Source: Paratinospora sagittata
Taxonomy: Eukaryota > Streptophyta > Magnoliopsida > Ranunculales > Menispermaceae
DNA: 64,000 nucleotides
Direction of reading: 5' to 3'
NCBI GenBank assembly: GCA_035771175.1
Contig: CM069594.1
Location: 45,621,534 to 45,685,533, forward strand
The translations under genes were made by a program, and so were the position numbers. The notes beneath the pieces were generated by a model. The model was given only the letters and a program-made list of their open reading frames with translations. It was not told the origin of the DNA and did no database searches. Below, piece after piece: positions 23,912 to 38,009 of the stretch (within the stretch, counting starts at the first letter, position 1; every line of letters begins with the position of its first letter).

Positions 23912-25086
23912 ACATACTTACAGTTTAAAACAGTAGATAGCCTCTAGAAATCTCAGCACAAAAGGGATAAAATGAAGCGAAATATTGAGGTTATCTTCAG
24001 GACAGTTTGCAATTTTGATTTAGTTCGAAGGTTGTTTGGACAAATGCAAGAATAACGACTTTCTTCGATTTAAACACTCTTTGGAAAGCTCAGTCTAACT
24101 TGCAAAAATCGTGCGTGTTCACTCTTTGAAAATCAGAGAATGATGGTTTTATAAAATTAGCAGTTGGAGGTTAAAAGAGGAAGAGAGTAGAAAATGATTT
24201 GGATTCAAAACGTTGTTTAATCTAAAGTTGTTTTGAGCGTGCGAGACAATGAGAATCATCAAGGTGTTAGTAGAGAATATTTCAATTAATATAACCAGGC
24301 ATAACTGTTTAAGGTATAGAAAAGTCGAGCAAGCTGAAGTGGCCACATTTTTCTCGTTAAAAATATCTGATTTTTGTCTGAAACATGGATAGCGTGGTAT
24401 TATTGGGTTGTTTATCATGTTCTCTATTGAAAGATAGCAGGTCGATATACACAAACCCGAGAGCTCGTGTTTTTCAGACTTTTCGATAGCGAGTTATCAA
24501 GGCCTATAGGGCGCTATTGCCCACTTTACTAAAAATGGAAAGATCACGGCAACATCTTTATAGCGAGTTATCAAAGGGGATAGCGCGTTATAGACAATTT
24601 TCAAGAAAAACAAATGTTTTGTTATACAACCCCATCAGCGGGCTATCAACACTAATAGGGCGCTAGTGCCAACTGGAAAATTTTTGCAAATTGCTAAATA
24701 GCCTTATTTTTGAAAAATTAATATTTTGACACTCGAGAACCATTCTATTCACTCAAAACATATTGATATAAGATTAAAAACTATTAAATAATTCAAAACT
24801 CATGAAAATTATGATTAAAACCTTTCGGAAATTTTTCAAAATGGAATACTATATCGAAGTGATTTTGGAGACTTTTCAATTTTCAGAGTTTTAGTGTTGA
24901 GATTGATCGAGAAGTTACCCTACACACCAAAGATAAAACTAATGCATTTGACATGAGATATGACTTCGTTCTTCGAGCTTGATTTTTGTAGACTTCGGTA
25001 GCTATTGTTTGACGTGTTGTTGATGATTAGTTCAAGCTCTAAAAAAAGAAAATACTGGTGATGTTTTCTCTTACCAAGAACACTTC
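23912..25086. repeat. Monomer 21 (class P, counterpart of 32)
   Basis: 1175 bp. GCCTCTAGAAATC, AAATATTGAGG, GTTGGAGG, TTTTGAGCGTGCG, AACTGTTTAAGG, CTCGTGTTTTT and CACTAATAGGG define the class. Monomer 24 is a near copy. Confidence 0.95.
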
Positions 25087-26260
25087 ACATACTTACAGTT
25101 TAAAACAGTAGATAGCCTCTGGAAATCTCAGCACAAAAGGGATAAAATGAATCAAAATAATGAGGTTATCTTCCAGACAGTTTGCAATTTTGATTCAGGT
25201 CGAAGGTTGTTTGGACAAATGCTAGAATAACGACTTTCTTTGATTTAAACACTCTGTGGAATGCTCAGTCTAACTTGCAAAAATCGTGCGTGTTCACTCT
25301 TTGAAAATCAGAGAATGAGGGTTTTATAAAATTACCAGTTGTTGGTTAAAAGAGGAAGAGAGTACAAAATGATTTGAATTCAAAACGTTGTTTAATCTGA
25401 AGTTGTTTTGGGCGTGCGAGACAATGGGAATCATCAAGGTGTTAGTAGAGAATATGTCAATTAATATAACCAGGCATAACTGTGTAAGGTATAGAAAAGT
25501 CGACCAGGTTGAAGTGGCCACATTTTTCTCGTTAGAAATATCTGATTTTTGTCTCGAACGTCGATAGCGTGGTATTATTGGGTTGTGTATCATGTTCTCT
25601 ATTGAAAGATAGCAGGTCGATATACACAAACCCGAGAGCTCGAGTTTTTCAGACATTCCGGTAGCGAGTTATCAAGGCCTATAGGGCGCTATTGCCCATT
25701 TTACTAAAAATAGAAAGATCACGGCAACATCTTTATAGCGAGTTATCAAAGGTGATAGCGCGTTATAGACAATTTTCAAGAAAAACAAATGTTTTATTAT
25801 ACAACCCTATCAGCGGGCTATCAACACTGATAGGGCGCTAGTGCCAACTGGAAAATTTTTGCAAATTGCTAAATAGCCTTATTTTTGGAAAATTACTATT
25901 TTGACACTCAAGAACCATTCCATTCACCCAAAACATATTGACATAAGATTAAAAACTATTGAATAATTCAAAACTCATAGAAATTGTGATTAAAACCTTT
26001 CGGAAATTTTTCAAAATGGAATACTATATCGAACTGATTTTGAAGACTTTTCAATTTTCAGAGTTTTAGTGTTGAGATTGATCGAGAAGTTACCCTACAC
26101 ACCAAAGATAAAACTAATGCATTTGACATGAGATATGACTTCGTTCTTCGAGCTTGATCTTTGTAGACTTCGATAGCTATTGTTTGATGTGTTGTTCATG
26201 ATTAGTTCAAGCTCTTAGAAAAAAGATACAGGTGATGTTTTCTCTTACCGAGAACACTTC
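25087..26260. repeat. Monomer 22 (class T, counterpart of 33)
   Basis: 1174 bp. GATTCAGGTCG and ATGAATC mark the leader. AAATAGAAAG and AAAGGTGATAG are core variants otherwise seen in monomer 18. ACTCATAGAAATTGTG and AAAAAAGATACAGG are shared with monomer 33. Confidence 0.95.
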
Positions 26261-27433
26261 ACATACTTACAGTTTAAAACAATAGATAGCCTCTGGAAAT
26301 CTCAGCACAAAAGGGATAAAATGAACCGAAATAATGAGGTTATCTTCAAGAGAATTTGCAATTTTGATTCAGTTCGAAGGTTGTTTGGCCAAATGCAAGA
26401 ATAACGACTTTCTTCGATTTAAACACTCTTTGGAATGCTCAGTCTAACTTGCAAAAATCGTGCATGTTCACTCTTTGAAAATCAGAGAATGAGGGTTTTA
26501 TAAAATTAGCAGTTGTTGGTTAAAAGAGGAAGAGAGTACAAAATGATTTGAATTCAAAACGTTGTTTAATCTAAAGTTGTTTTGGGCGTGCGAGACAATG
26601 GGAATCATCAAGGTGTTAGTAGATAATATGTCAATAAATATAACCAGGCATAACTGTGTAAGGTATAGAAAAGTCGAGCAGGCTGAAGTGGCCACATTTT
26701 TCTCGTTAGAAATATCTGATTTTTGTCTCGAACGTCGATGGCGTGGTATTATTGGGTTGTGTATCATGTTCTCTATTGAAAGATAGCAGGTCGATATACA
26801 CAAACCCGAGAGCTCGAGTTTTTCAGACATTCCGGTAGCGAGTTATCAAGGCCTATAGGGCGCTATTGCCCACTTTACTAAAAATGGAAAGATCACGGCA
26901 ACATCTTTATAGCGAGTTATCCAAGGGGATAGCACCTTATAGACAATTTTCAAGAAAAACAAATGTTTTATTATACAACCCTATCAGCGGGCTATCAACA
27001 CTGATAGGGCGCTAGTGCCAACTGGAAAATTTTTCCAATTGCTAAATAGCCTTATTTTTGTAAAATTATTATTTTGACACTCAAGAACCATTCCATTCAC
27101 TCAAAACATATTGATATAAGATTAAAAACTATTAAATAATTCAAAACTCCTGAAAATTATGATTAAAACCTTTCGGAAATTTTTCAAAATGGAATACTAT
27201 ATCGAAGTGATTTTGAAGACTTTTCAATTTTCAGAGTTTTAGTGTTGAGATTGATCGAGAAGTTACCCTACACACCAAAGTTAAAACTAATGCATTTGAC
27301 ATGAGATATGACTTCGTTCTTCGAGCTTGATCTTTGTAGACTTCGATTGCTATTTTTTGATGTGTTGTTGATGATTAGTTCAAGCTCTTAGAAAAAAAAT
27401 ACAGGTGATGTTTTCTCTTACCGAGAACACTTT
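26261..27433. repeat. Monomer 23 (class T, counterpart of 34)
   Basis: 1173 bp. TTGGCCAAATG, GTTATCCAAGGGG, GATAGCACC, TTTTTCCAATTGC, AACTCCTG and CGATTGCTATTTTTTG recur in 34. CGATGGCG replaces CGATAGCG and opens a short plus-strand frame. Confidence 0.95.
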
Positions 27434-28608
27434 ACATACTTACAGTTTAAAACAGTAGATAGCCTCTAGAAATCTCAGCACAAAAGGGATAAAATGAAGG
27501 GAAATATTGAGGTTATCTTCAAGACAGTTTGCAATTTTGATTCAGTTCGAAGGTTGTTTGGACAAATGCAAGAATAACGACTTTCTTCGATTTAAACACT
27601 CTTTGGAAAGCTCAGTCTAACTTGCAAAAATCGTGCGTGTTCACTCTTTGAAAATCAGAGAATGATGGTTTTATAAAATTAGCAGTTGGAGGTTAAAAGA
27701 GGAAGAGAGTACAAAATGATTTGGATTCAAAACGTTGTTTAATCTAAAGTTGTTTTGAGCGTGCGAGACAATGAGAATCATCAAGGTGTTAGTAGAGAAT
27801 ATTTCAATTAATATAACCAGGCATAACTGTTTAAGGTATAGAAAAGTCGAGCAAGCTGAAGTGGCCACATTTTTCTCGTTAAAAATATCTGATTTTTGTC
27901 TGAAACATGGATAGCGTGGTATTATTGGGTTGTTTATCATGTTCTCTATTGAAAGATAGCAGGTCGATATACACAAACCCGAGAGCTCGTGTTTTTCAGA
28001 CTTTTCGATAGCGAGTTATCAAGGCCTATAGGGCGCTATTGCCCACTTTACTAAAAATGGAAAGATCACGGCAACATCTTTATAGCGAGTTATCAAAGGG
28101 GATAGCGCGTTATAGACAATTTTCAAGAAAAACAAATGTTTTGTTATACAACCCCATCAGCGGGCTATCAACACTAATAGGGCGCTAGTGCCAACTGGAA
28201 AATTTTTGCAAATTGCTAAATAGCCTTATTTTTGAAAAATTAATATTTTGACACTCGAGAACCATTCTATTCACTCAAAACATATTGATATAAGATTAAA
28301 AACTATTAAATAATTCAAAACTCATGAAAATTATGATTAAAACCTTTCGGAAATTTTTCAAAATGGAATACTATATCGAAGTGATTTTGGAGACTTTTGG
28401 ATTTTCAGGGTTTTAGTGTTAAGATTGATCGAGAAGTTACCCTACACACCAAAGATAAAACTAATGCATTTGACATGAGATATGACTTCGTTCTTCGAGC
28501 TTGATCTTTGTAGACTTCGGTAGCTATTGTTTGATGTGTTGTTCATGATTAGTTCAAGCTCTAAAAAAAGAAAATACAGGTGATGTTTTCTCTTACCAAG
28601 AACACTTC
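27434..28608. repeat. Monomer 24 (class P, counterpart of 35)
   Basis: 1175 bp. It is nearly the same as monomer 21 through the core. The tail has GACTTTTGGATTTTCAGGG and GTGTTAAG, both private. Confidence 0.95.
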
Positions 28609-29783
28609 ACATACTTACAGTTTAAAACAGTAGATAGCCTCTGGAAATCTCAGCACAAAAGGGATAAAATGAACCGAAATAATGAGGTTATCTTCAAGAC
28701 AGTTTGCAATTTTGATTCAGTTCGAAGGTTGTTTGGACAAATGCAAGAATGATGACTTTCTTTGATTTAAACACTATGTGGAATGCTCAGTCTAACTTGC
28801 AAAAATCGTGCGTGTTCACTCTTTGAAAATCAGAGAATGAGGGTTTTATAGAATTAGCAGTTGTTGGTTAAAAGATGAAGAGAGTGCAAAATGATTTGAA
28901 TTCAAAACGTTGTTTAATCTAAAGTTGTTTTGGGCGTGCGAGACAATGCGAATCATCAAGGTGTTAGTAGAGAATATGTCAATTAATATAACCAGGCATA
29001 ACTGTGTAAGGTATAGAAAAGTCGACCAGGCTGAAGTGGCCACATTTTTCTCGTTAGAAATATCTGATTTTTGTCTCGAACGTCGATAGCGTGGTATTAT
29101 TGGGTTGTGTATCATGTTCTCTATTGAAAGATAGCAGGTCGATATACACAAACCCGAGAGCTCGAGTTTTTCAGACATTCCGATAGCGAGTTATCAAGGC
29201 TTATAGGGCGCTATTGCCCACTTTACTAAAAATGGAAAGATCACGACAACATCTTTATAGCGAGTTATCAAAGGGGATAGCGCCTTATAGACAATTTTCA
29301 AGAAAAACAAATGTTTTATTATACAACCCTATCAGCGGGCTATCAACACTGATAGGGCGCTAGTGCCAACTGGAAAATTTTTGCAAATTGCTAAATAGCC
29401 TTATTTTTGTAAAATTATTATTTTGACACTCAAGAACCATTCCATTCACTCAAAACATATTGATATAAGATTAAAAACTATTAAATAATTCAAAACTCAT
29501 GAAAATTATGATTAAAACCTTTCGGAAATTTTTCAAAATGGAATACTATATCGAAGTGATTTTGAAGACTTTTCAATTTTCAGAGTTTTAGTGTTGAGAT
29601 TGATCGAGAAGTTACCCTAGACACCAAAGATAAAACTAATGCTTTTGACATGAGATATGACTTCGTTTTTCGAGCTTGATCTTTGTAGACTTCGATAGCT
29701 ATTGTTTGATGTGTTGTTGATGATTAGTTCAAGCTCTTAGAAAAAAAAATACAGGTGATTTTTTCTCTTACCGAAAACACTTC
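28609..29783. repeat. Monomer 25 (class T, counterpart of 36)
   Basis: 1175 bp. GAATGATGAC, ACTATGTGG, AAAGATGAAGAG and CAATGCGAATC are private. TATCAAGGCTTATAGG and GATAGCGCC recur in 36. The tail switches to CCCTAGACACC with GTTTTTCGAGC, as in T2 units, so the block match to 36 ends here. Confidence 0.95.
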
Positions 29784-30959
29784 ACATACTTACAGTTTAA
29801 AACAATAGAAAGCCTCTGGAAATCTCAGCACAAAAGGGATAAAATGAAGCAAAATAATGAGGTTATCTTCAAGATAGTTTGCAATTTTGATTCAGTTCGG
29901 AGGTTGTTTAGACAAATGTAAGAATAACGACTTTATTCGATTTAAACACTCTTTGGAACGCTCAGTCTAACTTGCAAAAATCGTGCGTGTTCACTCTTTG
30001 AAAATCAGAGAATGAGGGTTTTATAAAATTAGCAGTTGTAGGTTAAAAGAGGAAGAGAGTACAAAAGGATTTGGATTCAAAACGTTGTTTAATCTAAAGT
30101 TGTTTTGGGCGTGCGAGACAATGGGAATCATCAAGGTGTTAGTGGAGAATATTTCAATTAATATAACCAGGCATAACTGTGTAAGGTATAGAAAAGTCGA
30201 GCAAGCTGAAGTGGCCACATTTTTCTCGTTAGGAATATCTGATTTTTGTCTCAAACGTCGATAGCGTGGTATTATTGGGTTGTGTATCATGTTCTCTATT
30301 GAAAGATAGCAGGTCGATATACACAAACCCGAGAGCTGGAGTTTTTCAGACTTTCCGATAGCGAGTTATCAAGGCCTATAGGGCGCTATTGCCCATTTTA
30401 CTAAAAATAGAAAGATCACGGCAACATCTTTATAGCGAGTTATCAAAGGTGATAGCGCGTTATAGACAATTTTCAAGAAAAACAAATGTTTTATTATACA
30501 ACCCTATAAGCGGGCTATCAACACTGATAGGGCGCTAGTGCCAACTGGAAAATTTTTGCAAATAGCTAAATAGCCTTATTTTTGGAAAATTAATATTTTG
30601 ACACTCAAGAACCATTTCATTCACTCAAAACATATTGATATAAGATTAAAAACTATTAAATAATTCAAAACTCATGCAAATTATGATTAAAACCTTTCGG
30701 AAATTTTTCAAAATGGAATACTATATCGAAGTGATTTTGAAGACTTTTCAATTTTCAGAGTTTTAGTGTTGAGATTTATCGAGATGTTACCCTACACACC
30801 AAAGATAAAACTAATGCATTTGACATGAGATATGACTTCGTTCTTCTAGCTTGATCTTTGTAGACTTCGATAGCTATTGTTTGATGTGTTGTTGATTATT
30901 AGTTCAAGCTCTTAGAAAAAAAAATTACAGGTGATGTTTTCTCTTACCGAGAACACTTC
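29784..30959. repeat. Monomer 26 (mosaic: T2-like start, then L)
   Basis: 1176 bp. It starts with CAATAGAAAGCC as in class T2, continues as monomer 15 (CAAGATAGTTTGC, GTTCGGAGG, GACTTTATTCG), and ends as monomer 18 (GAGCTGGAG, AAAGGTGATAG). Three sources are visible in one copy. Confidence 0.93.
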
Positions 30960-32134
30960 ACATACTTACAGTTTAAAACAACAGATAGCCTCTGGAAATC
31001 TCAGCACAAAAGGGATAAAATGAAGCGAAATAATGAGGTTATCTTTAAGACAGTTTGCAATTTTTATTCACTTCGAAGGTTGTTTGGACAAATGCAAGAA
31101 TAATGACTTTCTTCGATTTAAACACTCTTTGGAAAGCTCAGTTTAACTCTCAAAAATCGTGCGTCTTCTATCTTTGAAAATCAGAGAATGAGGGTTTTAT
31201 AAAATTACCAGTTGCAGGTTAAAGAGGAAGAGAGTACAAAATGATTTGAATTCAAAGCGTTGTTTAATCTAAAGTTGTTTTGGGCGTGCGAGACAATGGC
31301 ATTCATCAAGGTGTTAGTAGAGAATATTTCAATTAATATAACCAGGCATAACTGTGTAAGGTATAGAAAAGTCGAGCAAGCTGAAGTGGCCACATTTTTC
31401 TCGTTAGGAATATCTGATTTTTGTCTCAAACGTCGATAGCGTGGTATTATTGGGTTGTGTATCATGTTCTCTATTGAAAGATAGCAGGTCGATATACACA
31501 AACCCGAGAGCTGGAGTTTTTCAGACTTTCCGATAGCGAGTTATCAAGGCCAATAGGGCGCTATTGCCCATTTTACTAAAAATAGAAAGATCACGGCAAC
31601 ATCTTTATAGCGAGTTATCAAAGGTGATAGCGCGTTATAGACAATTTTCAAGAAAAACAAATGTTTTATTATACAACCCTATCAGCGGGCTATCAACACT
31701 GATAGGGCGCTAGTGCCAACTGGAAAATTTTTGCAAATAGCTAAATAGCCTTATTTTTGGAAAATTAATATTTTGACACTCAAGAACCATTCCATTCACT
31801 CAAAACATATTGATATAAGATTAAAAACTATTAAATAATTCAAAACTCATGCAAATTATGATTAAAACCTTTCGGAAATTTTTCAAAATGGAATACTATA
31901 TCGAAGTGATTTTGAAGACTTTTCAATTTTCAGAGTTTTAGAGTTGAGATTGATCGAGAAGTTACCCTACACACCAAAGATAAAACTAATGCATTTGACA
32001 TGAGATATGACTTCGTTCTTCTAGCTTGATCTTTGTAGACTTCGATAGCTATTGTTTGATGTGTTGTTGATTATTAGTTCAAGCTCTTAGAAAAAAAAAT
32101 TACAGGTGATGTTTTCTCTTACCGAGAACACTTC
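30960..32134. repeat. Monomer 27 (class L, like 18 and 29)
   Basis: 1175 bp. It shares TTTTTATTCACTTCG, GTTTAACTCTC and CAATGGCATTC with 18. Private are TTCAAAGCG, GGCCAATAGGG and TTTTAGAGTTGAG. GTTGATTATTAG near the end also occurs in 16 and 26. Confidence 0.95.
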
Positions 32135-33310
32135 ACATACTTACAGTTTAAAACAACAGATAGCCTCTGGAAATCTCAGCACAAAAGGGATAAAATGAAG
32201 CGAATCAATGAGGTTATCTTCAAGACAGTTTGCAATTTTGATTCAGTTCAGAGGTTGTTTGGACAAATGTAAGAATAATGACTTTCTTCGATTTAAACAC
32301 TCTTTGGAACGCTCAGTCTAACTTCCAAAAATCATGCGTGTTCACTCTTTGAAAATCAGAGAATGGGGGTTTTATAAAATTAGCAGTTGGAGGTTAAAAA
32401 AGGAAGAGAGTACAAAATGATTTGGATTCAAAACGTTGTTTAATCTAAAGTTGTTTTGGGCGTGCGAGACAATGGGAATCATCAAGGTGTTAGTGGAGAA
32501 TATTTCAATTAATATAACCAGGCATAACTGTGTAAGGTATAGAAAAGTCAAGCAAGCTGAAGTGGCCACATTTTTCTCGTTAGAAATATCTGATTTTGGT
32601 CTCAAACGTCGGTAGCGTGGTATTATTGGGTTGTGTATCATGTTCTCTATTGAAAGATAGCAGGTCGATATACACAAACCCGAGAGCTCGAGTTTTTCAG
32701 ACTTTCCGATAGCGAGTTATCAAGGCCTATAGGGCGCTATTGCCCACTTTACTAAAAATGGAAAGATCACGGCAACATCTTTATAGCGAGTTATCAAAGG
32801 GGATAGCGCGTTATAGACAATTTTCAAGAAAAACAAATGTTTTATTATACAACCCTATCAGCGGGCTATCAACACAGATAGGGCGCTAGTGCCAACTGGA
32901 AAATTTTTGCAAATAGCTAAATAGCCTTATTTTTGGAAAATTAATATTTTGACACTCAAGAACCATTCCATTCACTCAAAACATATTCATATAAGATTAA
33001 AAACTTTTAAATAATTCAAAACTCATGAAAATTATTATTAAAACCTTTCGGAAATTTTTCAAAATGGAATACTATATCGAAGTGATTTTGAAGACTTTTC
33101 AATTTTCAGAGTTTTAGTGTTGAGATTGATCGAGAAGTTACCCTACACACCAAAGATAAAACTAATGCATTTGACATGAGATATGACTTCGTTCTTCTAG
33201 CTTGATCTTTGTAGACTTCGATAGCTATTGTTTGATGTGTTGTTGATGATTAGTTCCAGCTCTTAGAAAAAAAAATTACAGGTGATGTTTTCTCTTACCG
33301 AGAACACTTC
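32135..33310. repeat. Monomer 28 (class L, counterpart of 17)
   Basis: 1176 bp. It matches 17 throughout, with a few private changes (GCGAATCAATG, AAATCATGCG, ATTCATATAAG, AAACTTTTAAAT). It is the first full unit of the second copy of the nine-unit block. Confidence 0.95.
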
Positions 33311-34485
33311 ACATACTTACAGTTTAAAACAACAGATAGCCTCTGGAAATCTCAGCACAAAAGGGATAAAATGAAGCGAAATAATGAGGTTATCTTTAAG
33401 ACAGTTTGCAATTTTTATTCACTTCGAAGGTTGTTTGGACAAATGCAAGAATAATGACTTTCTTCGATTTAAACACTCTTTGGAAAGCTCAGTTTAACTC
33501 TCAAAAATCGTGCGTCTTCTATCTTTGAAAATCAGAGAATGAGGGTTTTATAAAATTACCAGTTGCAGGTTAAAGAGGAAGAGAGTACAAAATGATTTGA
33601 ATTCAAAACGTTGTTTAATCTAAAGTTGTTTTGGGCGTGCGAGACAATGGGAATCATCAAGGTGTTAGTGGAGAATATTTCAATTAATATAACCAGGCAT
33701 AACTGTGTAAGGTATAGAAAAGTCGAGCAAGCTGAAGTGGCCACATTTTTCTCGTTAGAAATATCTGATTTTTGTCTCAAACGTCGATAGCGTGGTATTA
33801 TTGGGTTGTGTATCATGTTCTCTATTGAAAGATAGCAGGTCGATATACACAAACCCGAGAGCTGGAGTTTTTCAGACTTTCCGATAGCGAGTTATCAAGG
33901 CCTATAGGGCGCTATTGCCCATTTTACTAAAAATAGAAAGATCACGGCAACATCTTTATAGCGAGTTATCAAAGGTGATAGCGCGTTATAGACAATTTTC
34001 AAGAAAAACAAATGTTTTATTATACAACCCTATCAGCAGGCTATCAACACTGATAGGGCGCTAGTGCCAACTGGAAAATTTTTGCAAATAGCTAAATAGC
34101 CTTATTTTTGGAAAATTAATATTTTGACACTCAAGAACCATTCCATTCACTCAAAACATATTGATATAAGATTAAAAACTATTAAATAATTCAAAACTCA
34201 TGCAAATTATGATTAAAACCTTTCAGAAATTTTTCAAAATGGAATACTATATCGAAGTGATTTTGAAGACTTTTCAATTTTCAGAGTTTTAGTGTTGAGA
34301 TTGATCGAGAAGTTACCCTACACACCAAAGATAAAACTAATGCATTTGACATGAGATATGACTTCGTTCTTCTAGCTTGATCTTTGTAGACTTCGATAGC
34401 TATTGTTTGATGTGTTGTTGATGATTAGTTCAAGCTCTTAGAAAAACAAATTACAGGTGACGTTTTCACTTACCGAGAACACTTC
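33311..34485. repeat. Monomer 29 (class L, counterpart of 18)
   Basis: 1175 bp. It matches 18 but has CAATGGGAATC instead of CAATGGCATTC. CAGCAGGCTATC and GTGACGTTTTCAC are private. Confidence 0.95.
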
Positions 34486-35659
34486 ACATACTTACAGTTT
34501 AAAACAATAGATAGCCTCTGGAAATCTAAGCACAAAAGGGATAAAATGAAGCGAAATAATGAGGTTATCTTTAGGACAATTTGCAATTTTGATTCAGTTC
34601 GAAGGTTGTTTGGACAAATGCAAGAATAACGACTTTCTTTGATTTAAACACTCTTTGGAAAGCTCAGTCTAACTTGCAAAAATCGTGCGTGTTCTATATT
34701 TGAAAATCAGAGAATGAGGGTTTTATAAAATTAGCAGTTGCACGTTAAAGAGGAAGAGAGTACAAAATGATTTGAATTAAAACGTTGTTTAATCTAAAGT
34801 TGTTTTGGGCGTGCGAGACAATGTGAATCACCAAGGTGTTAGTAGAGAATATTTCAATGAATATAACCAGGCATAACTGTGTAAGGTATAGAAAAGTCGA
34901 GCAGGCTGAAGTGGCCACATTTTTCTCGTTAGAAATATCTGATTTTTGTCTCGAACGTCGATAGCGTGGTATTATTGGGTTGTGTATCATGTTCACTATT
35001 GAAAGATAGCAGGTCGATATACACAAACCCGAGAGCTCGAGTTTTTCAGACATTCCGGTAGCGAGTTATCAAGGCCTATAGGGCGCTATTGCCCACTTTA
35101 CTAAAAATGGAAAGATCACGGCAACATCTTTATAGCGAGTTATCAAAGGTGATAGCGCGTTATAGACAATTTTCAAGAAAAACAAATGTTTTATTATACA
35201 ACCCTATCAGCGGGCTATCAACACTGATAGGGCGCTAGTGCCAACTGGAAAATTTTTGCAAATAGCTAAATAGCCTTATTTTTGGAAAATTAATATTTTG
35301 ACACTCAAGAACCATTCCATTCACTCAAAACATATTGATATAAGATTAAAAACTATTAAATAATTCAAAACTCATGCAAATTATGATTAAAACCTTTCGG
35401 AAATTTTTCAAAATGGAATACTATATCGAAGTGATTTTGAAGACTTTTCAATTTTCAGAGTTTTAGTGTTGAGATTGATCGAGAAGTTACGCTACACACC
35501 AAAGATAAAACTAATGCATTTGACAAGAGATATGACTTCGTTCTTCTAGCTTGATCTTTGTAGACTTCGATAGCTATTGTTTGATGTGTTGTTGATGATT
35601 AGTTCAAGCTCTTAGAAAAACAAATTACAGGTGATGTTTTCTCTTACCGAGAACACTTC
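34486..35659. repeat. Monomer 30 (class L, counterpart of 19)
   Basis: 1174 bp. It has the marks of 19, including the 1-bp deletion GAATTAAAACG. AATCACCAAGG, GTTACGCTAC and GACAAGAGAT are private. It is the last class L unit. Confidence 0.95.
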
Positions 35660-36834
35660 ACATACCTACAGTTTAAAACAATAGATAGCCTCTGGAAATC
35701 TCAGCACAAAAGGGATAAAATGAATCGAAATAATGAGGTTATCTTCAAGACAGTTCGCAATTTTGATTCAGGTCGAAGGTTGTTTGGACAAATGCTAGAA
35801 TAACGACTTTCTTTGATTTAAACACTCTGTGGAATGCTCAGTCTAACTTGCAAAAATCGTGCGTGTTCACTCTTTGAAAATCAGAGAATGAGGGTTTTAT
35901 AAAATTAGCAGTTGTTGGTTAAAAGAGGAAGAGAGTACAAAATGATTTGAATTCAAAACGTTGTTTAATCTAAAGATCTTTTGGGCGTGCGAGACAATGG
36001 GAATCATCAAGGTGTTAGTAGAGAATATGTCAATTAATATAACCAGGCATAACTGTGTAAGGTATAGAAAAGTCGACCAGGCTGAAGTGGCCACATTTTT
36101 CTCGTTAGAAATATCTGATTTTTGTCTCGAACGTCGATAGCGTGGTATTATTGGGTTGTGTATCATGTTCTCTATTGAAAGATAGCAGGTCGATATACAC
36201 AAACCCGAGAGCTCGAGTTTTTCAGACATTCCGGTAGCGAGTTATCAAGGCCTATAGGGCGCTATTGCCCACTTTACTAAAAATGGAAAGATCACGGCAA
36301 CATCTTTATAGCGAGTTATCAAAGGGGATAGCGCGTTATAGACAATTTTCAAGAAAAACAAATGTTTTATTATACAACCCTATCAGCGGGCTATCAACAC
36401 TGATAGGGCGCTAGTGCCAACTGGAAAATTTTTGCAAATTGCTAAATAGCCTTATTTTTGGAAAATTACTATTTTGACACTCAAGAACCATTCCATTCAC
36501 CCAAAACATATTGACATAAGATTAAAAACTATTAAATAATTCAAAACTCATGGAAATTGTGATTAAAACCTTTCGAAATTTTTTCAAAATGGAATACTAT
36601 ATCGAACTGATTTTGAAGACTTTTCAATTTTCAGAGTTTTAGTGTTGAGATTGATCGACAAGTTACCCTACACACCAAAAATAAAACTAATGCATTTGAC
36701 ATGAGATATGACTTCGTTCTTCGAGCTTGATCTTTGTAGACTTCGATAGCTATTGTTTGATGTGTTGTTGATGATTAGTTCAAGCTCTTAGAAAAAAAAA
36801 TACAGGTGATGTTTTCTCTTACCGAGAACACTTC
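35660..36834. repeat. Monomer 31 (class T, counterpart of 20)
   Basis: 1175 bp. The leader has ATGAATCG and GATTCAGGTCG as in 22 and 33, unlike 20, so the first part was exchanged. CATACCTACAG, AAAGATCTTTTGGG and GATCGACAAG are private. Confidence 0.95.
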
Positions 36835-38009
36835 ACATACTTACAGTTTAAAACAGTAGATAGCCTCTAGAAATCTCAGCACAAAAGGGATAAAATGAAG
36901 CAAAATATTGAGGTTATCTTCAAGACAGTTTGCAATTTTGATTCAGTTCGAAGGTTGTTTGGACAAATGCAAGAATAACGACTTTCTTCGATTTAAACAC
37001 TCTTTGGAAAGCTCAGTCTAACTTGCAAAAATCGTGCGTGTTCACTCTTTGAAAATCAGAGAATGATGGTTTTATAAAATTAGCAGTTGGAGGTTAAAAG
37101 AGGAAGAGAGTACAAAATGATTTGGATTCAAAACGTTGTTTAATCTAAAGTTGTTTTGAGCGTGCGAGACAATGAGAATCATCAAGGTGTTAGTAGAGAA
37201 TATTTCAATTAATATAACCAGGCATAACTGTGTAAGGTATAGAAAAGTCGAGCAAGCTGAAGTGGCCACATTTTTCTCGTTAAAAATATCTGATTTTTGT
37301 CTGAAACGTGGATAGCGTGGTATTATTGGGTTGTTTATCATGTTCTCTTTTGAAAGATAGCAGGTCGATATACACAAACCCGAGAACTCGTGTTTTTCAG
37401 ACTTTTCGATAGCGAGTTATCAAGGCCTATAGGGCGCTATTGCCCACTTTACTAAAAATGGAAAGATCACGGCAACATCTTTATAGCGAGTTATCAAAGG
37501 GGATAGCGCGTTATAGACAATTTTCAAGAAAAACAAATGTTTTGTTATACAACCCTATCAGCGGGCTATCAACACTAATAGGGCGCTAGTGCCAACTGGA
37601 AAATTTTTGCAAATTGCTAAATAGCCTTATTTTTGAAAAATTAATATTTTCACACTCGAGAACCATTCTATTCACTCAAAACATATTGATATAAGATTAA
37701 AAACTATTAAATAATTCAAAACTCATGAAAATTATGATTAAAACCTTTCGGAAATTTTTCAAAATGGAATACTATATCGAAGTGATTTTGGAGACTTTTC
37801 AATTTTCAGAGTTTTAGTGTTGAGATTGATCGAGAAGTTACCCTACACACCAAAGATAAAACTAATGCATTTGACATGAGATATGACTTCGTTCTTCGAG
37901 CTTGATCTTTGTAGACTTCGGTAGCTATTGTTTGATGTGTTGTTGATGATTAGTTCAAGCTCTAAAAAAAGAAAATACCGGTGATGTTTTCTCTTACCAA
38001 GAACACTTC
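36835..38009. repeat. Monomer 32 (class P, counterpart of 21)
   Basis: 1175 bp. It matches 21. GCAAAATATTGAGG, TTTTCACACTCGAG and AATACCGGTG are private; CGAGAACTCGTG is shared with 35. Confidence 0.95.

Larger units (their letters stand above)
19212..29570. repeat. Nine-monomer segmental block, copy 1
   Basis: Units 17-25 have lengths 1176, 1175, 1174, 1175, 1175, 1174, 1173, 1175, 1175. Private variants line up one to one with units 28-36, 12.92 kb downstream. The block spans the change from class L to class T. The right limit (about 29570) is where the tail of unit 25 departs from unit 36. The left limit lies within the last 150 bp before 19212. Confidence 0.88.
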
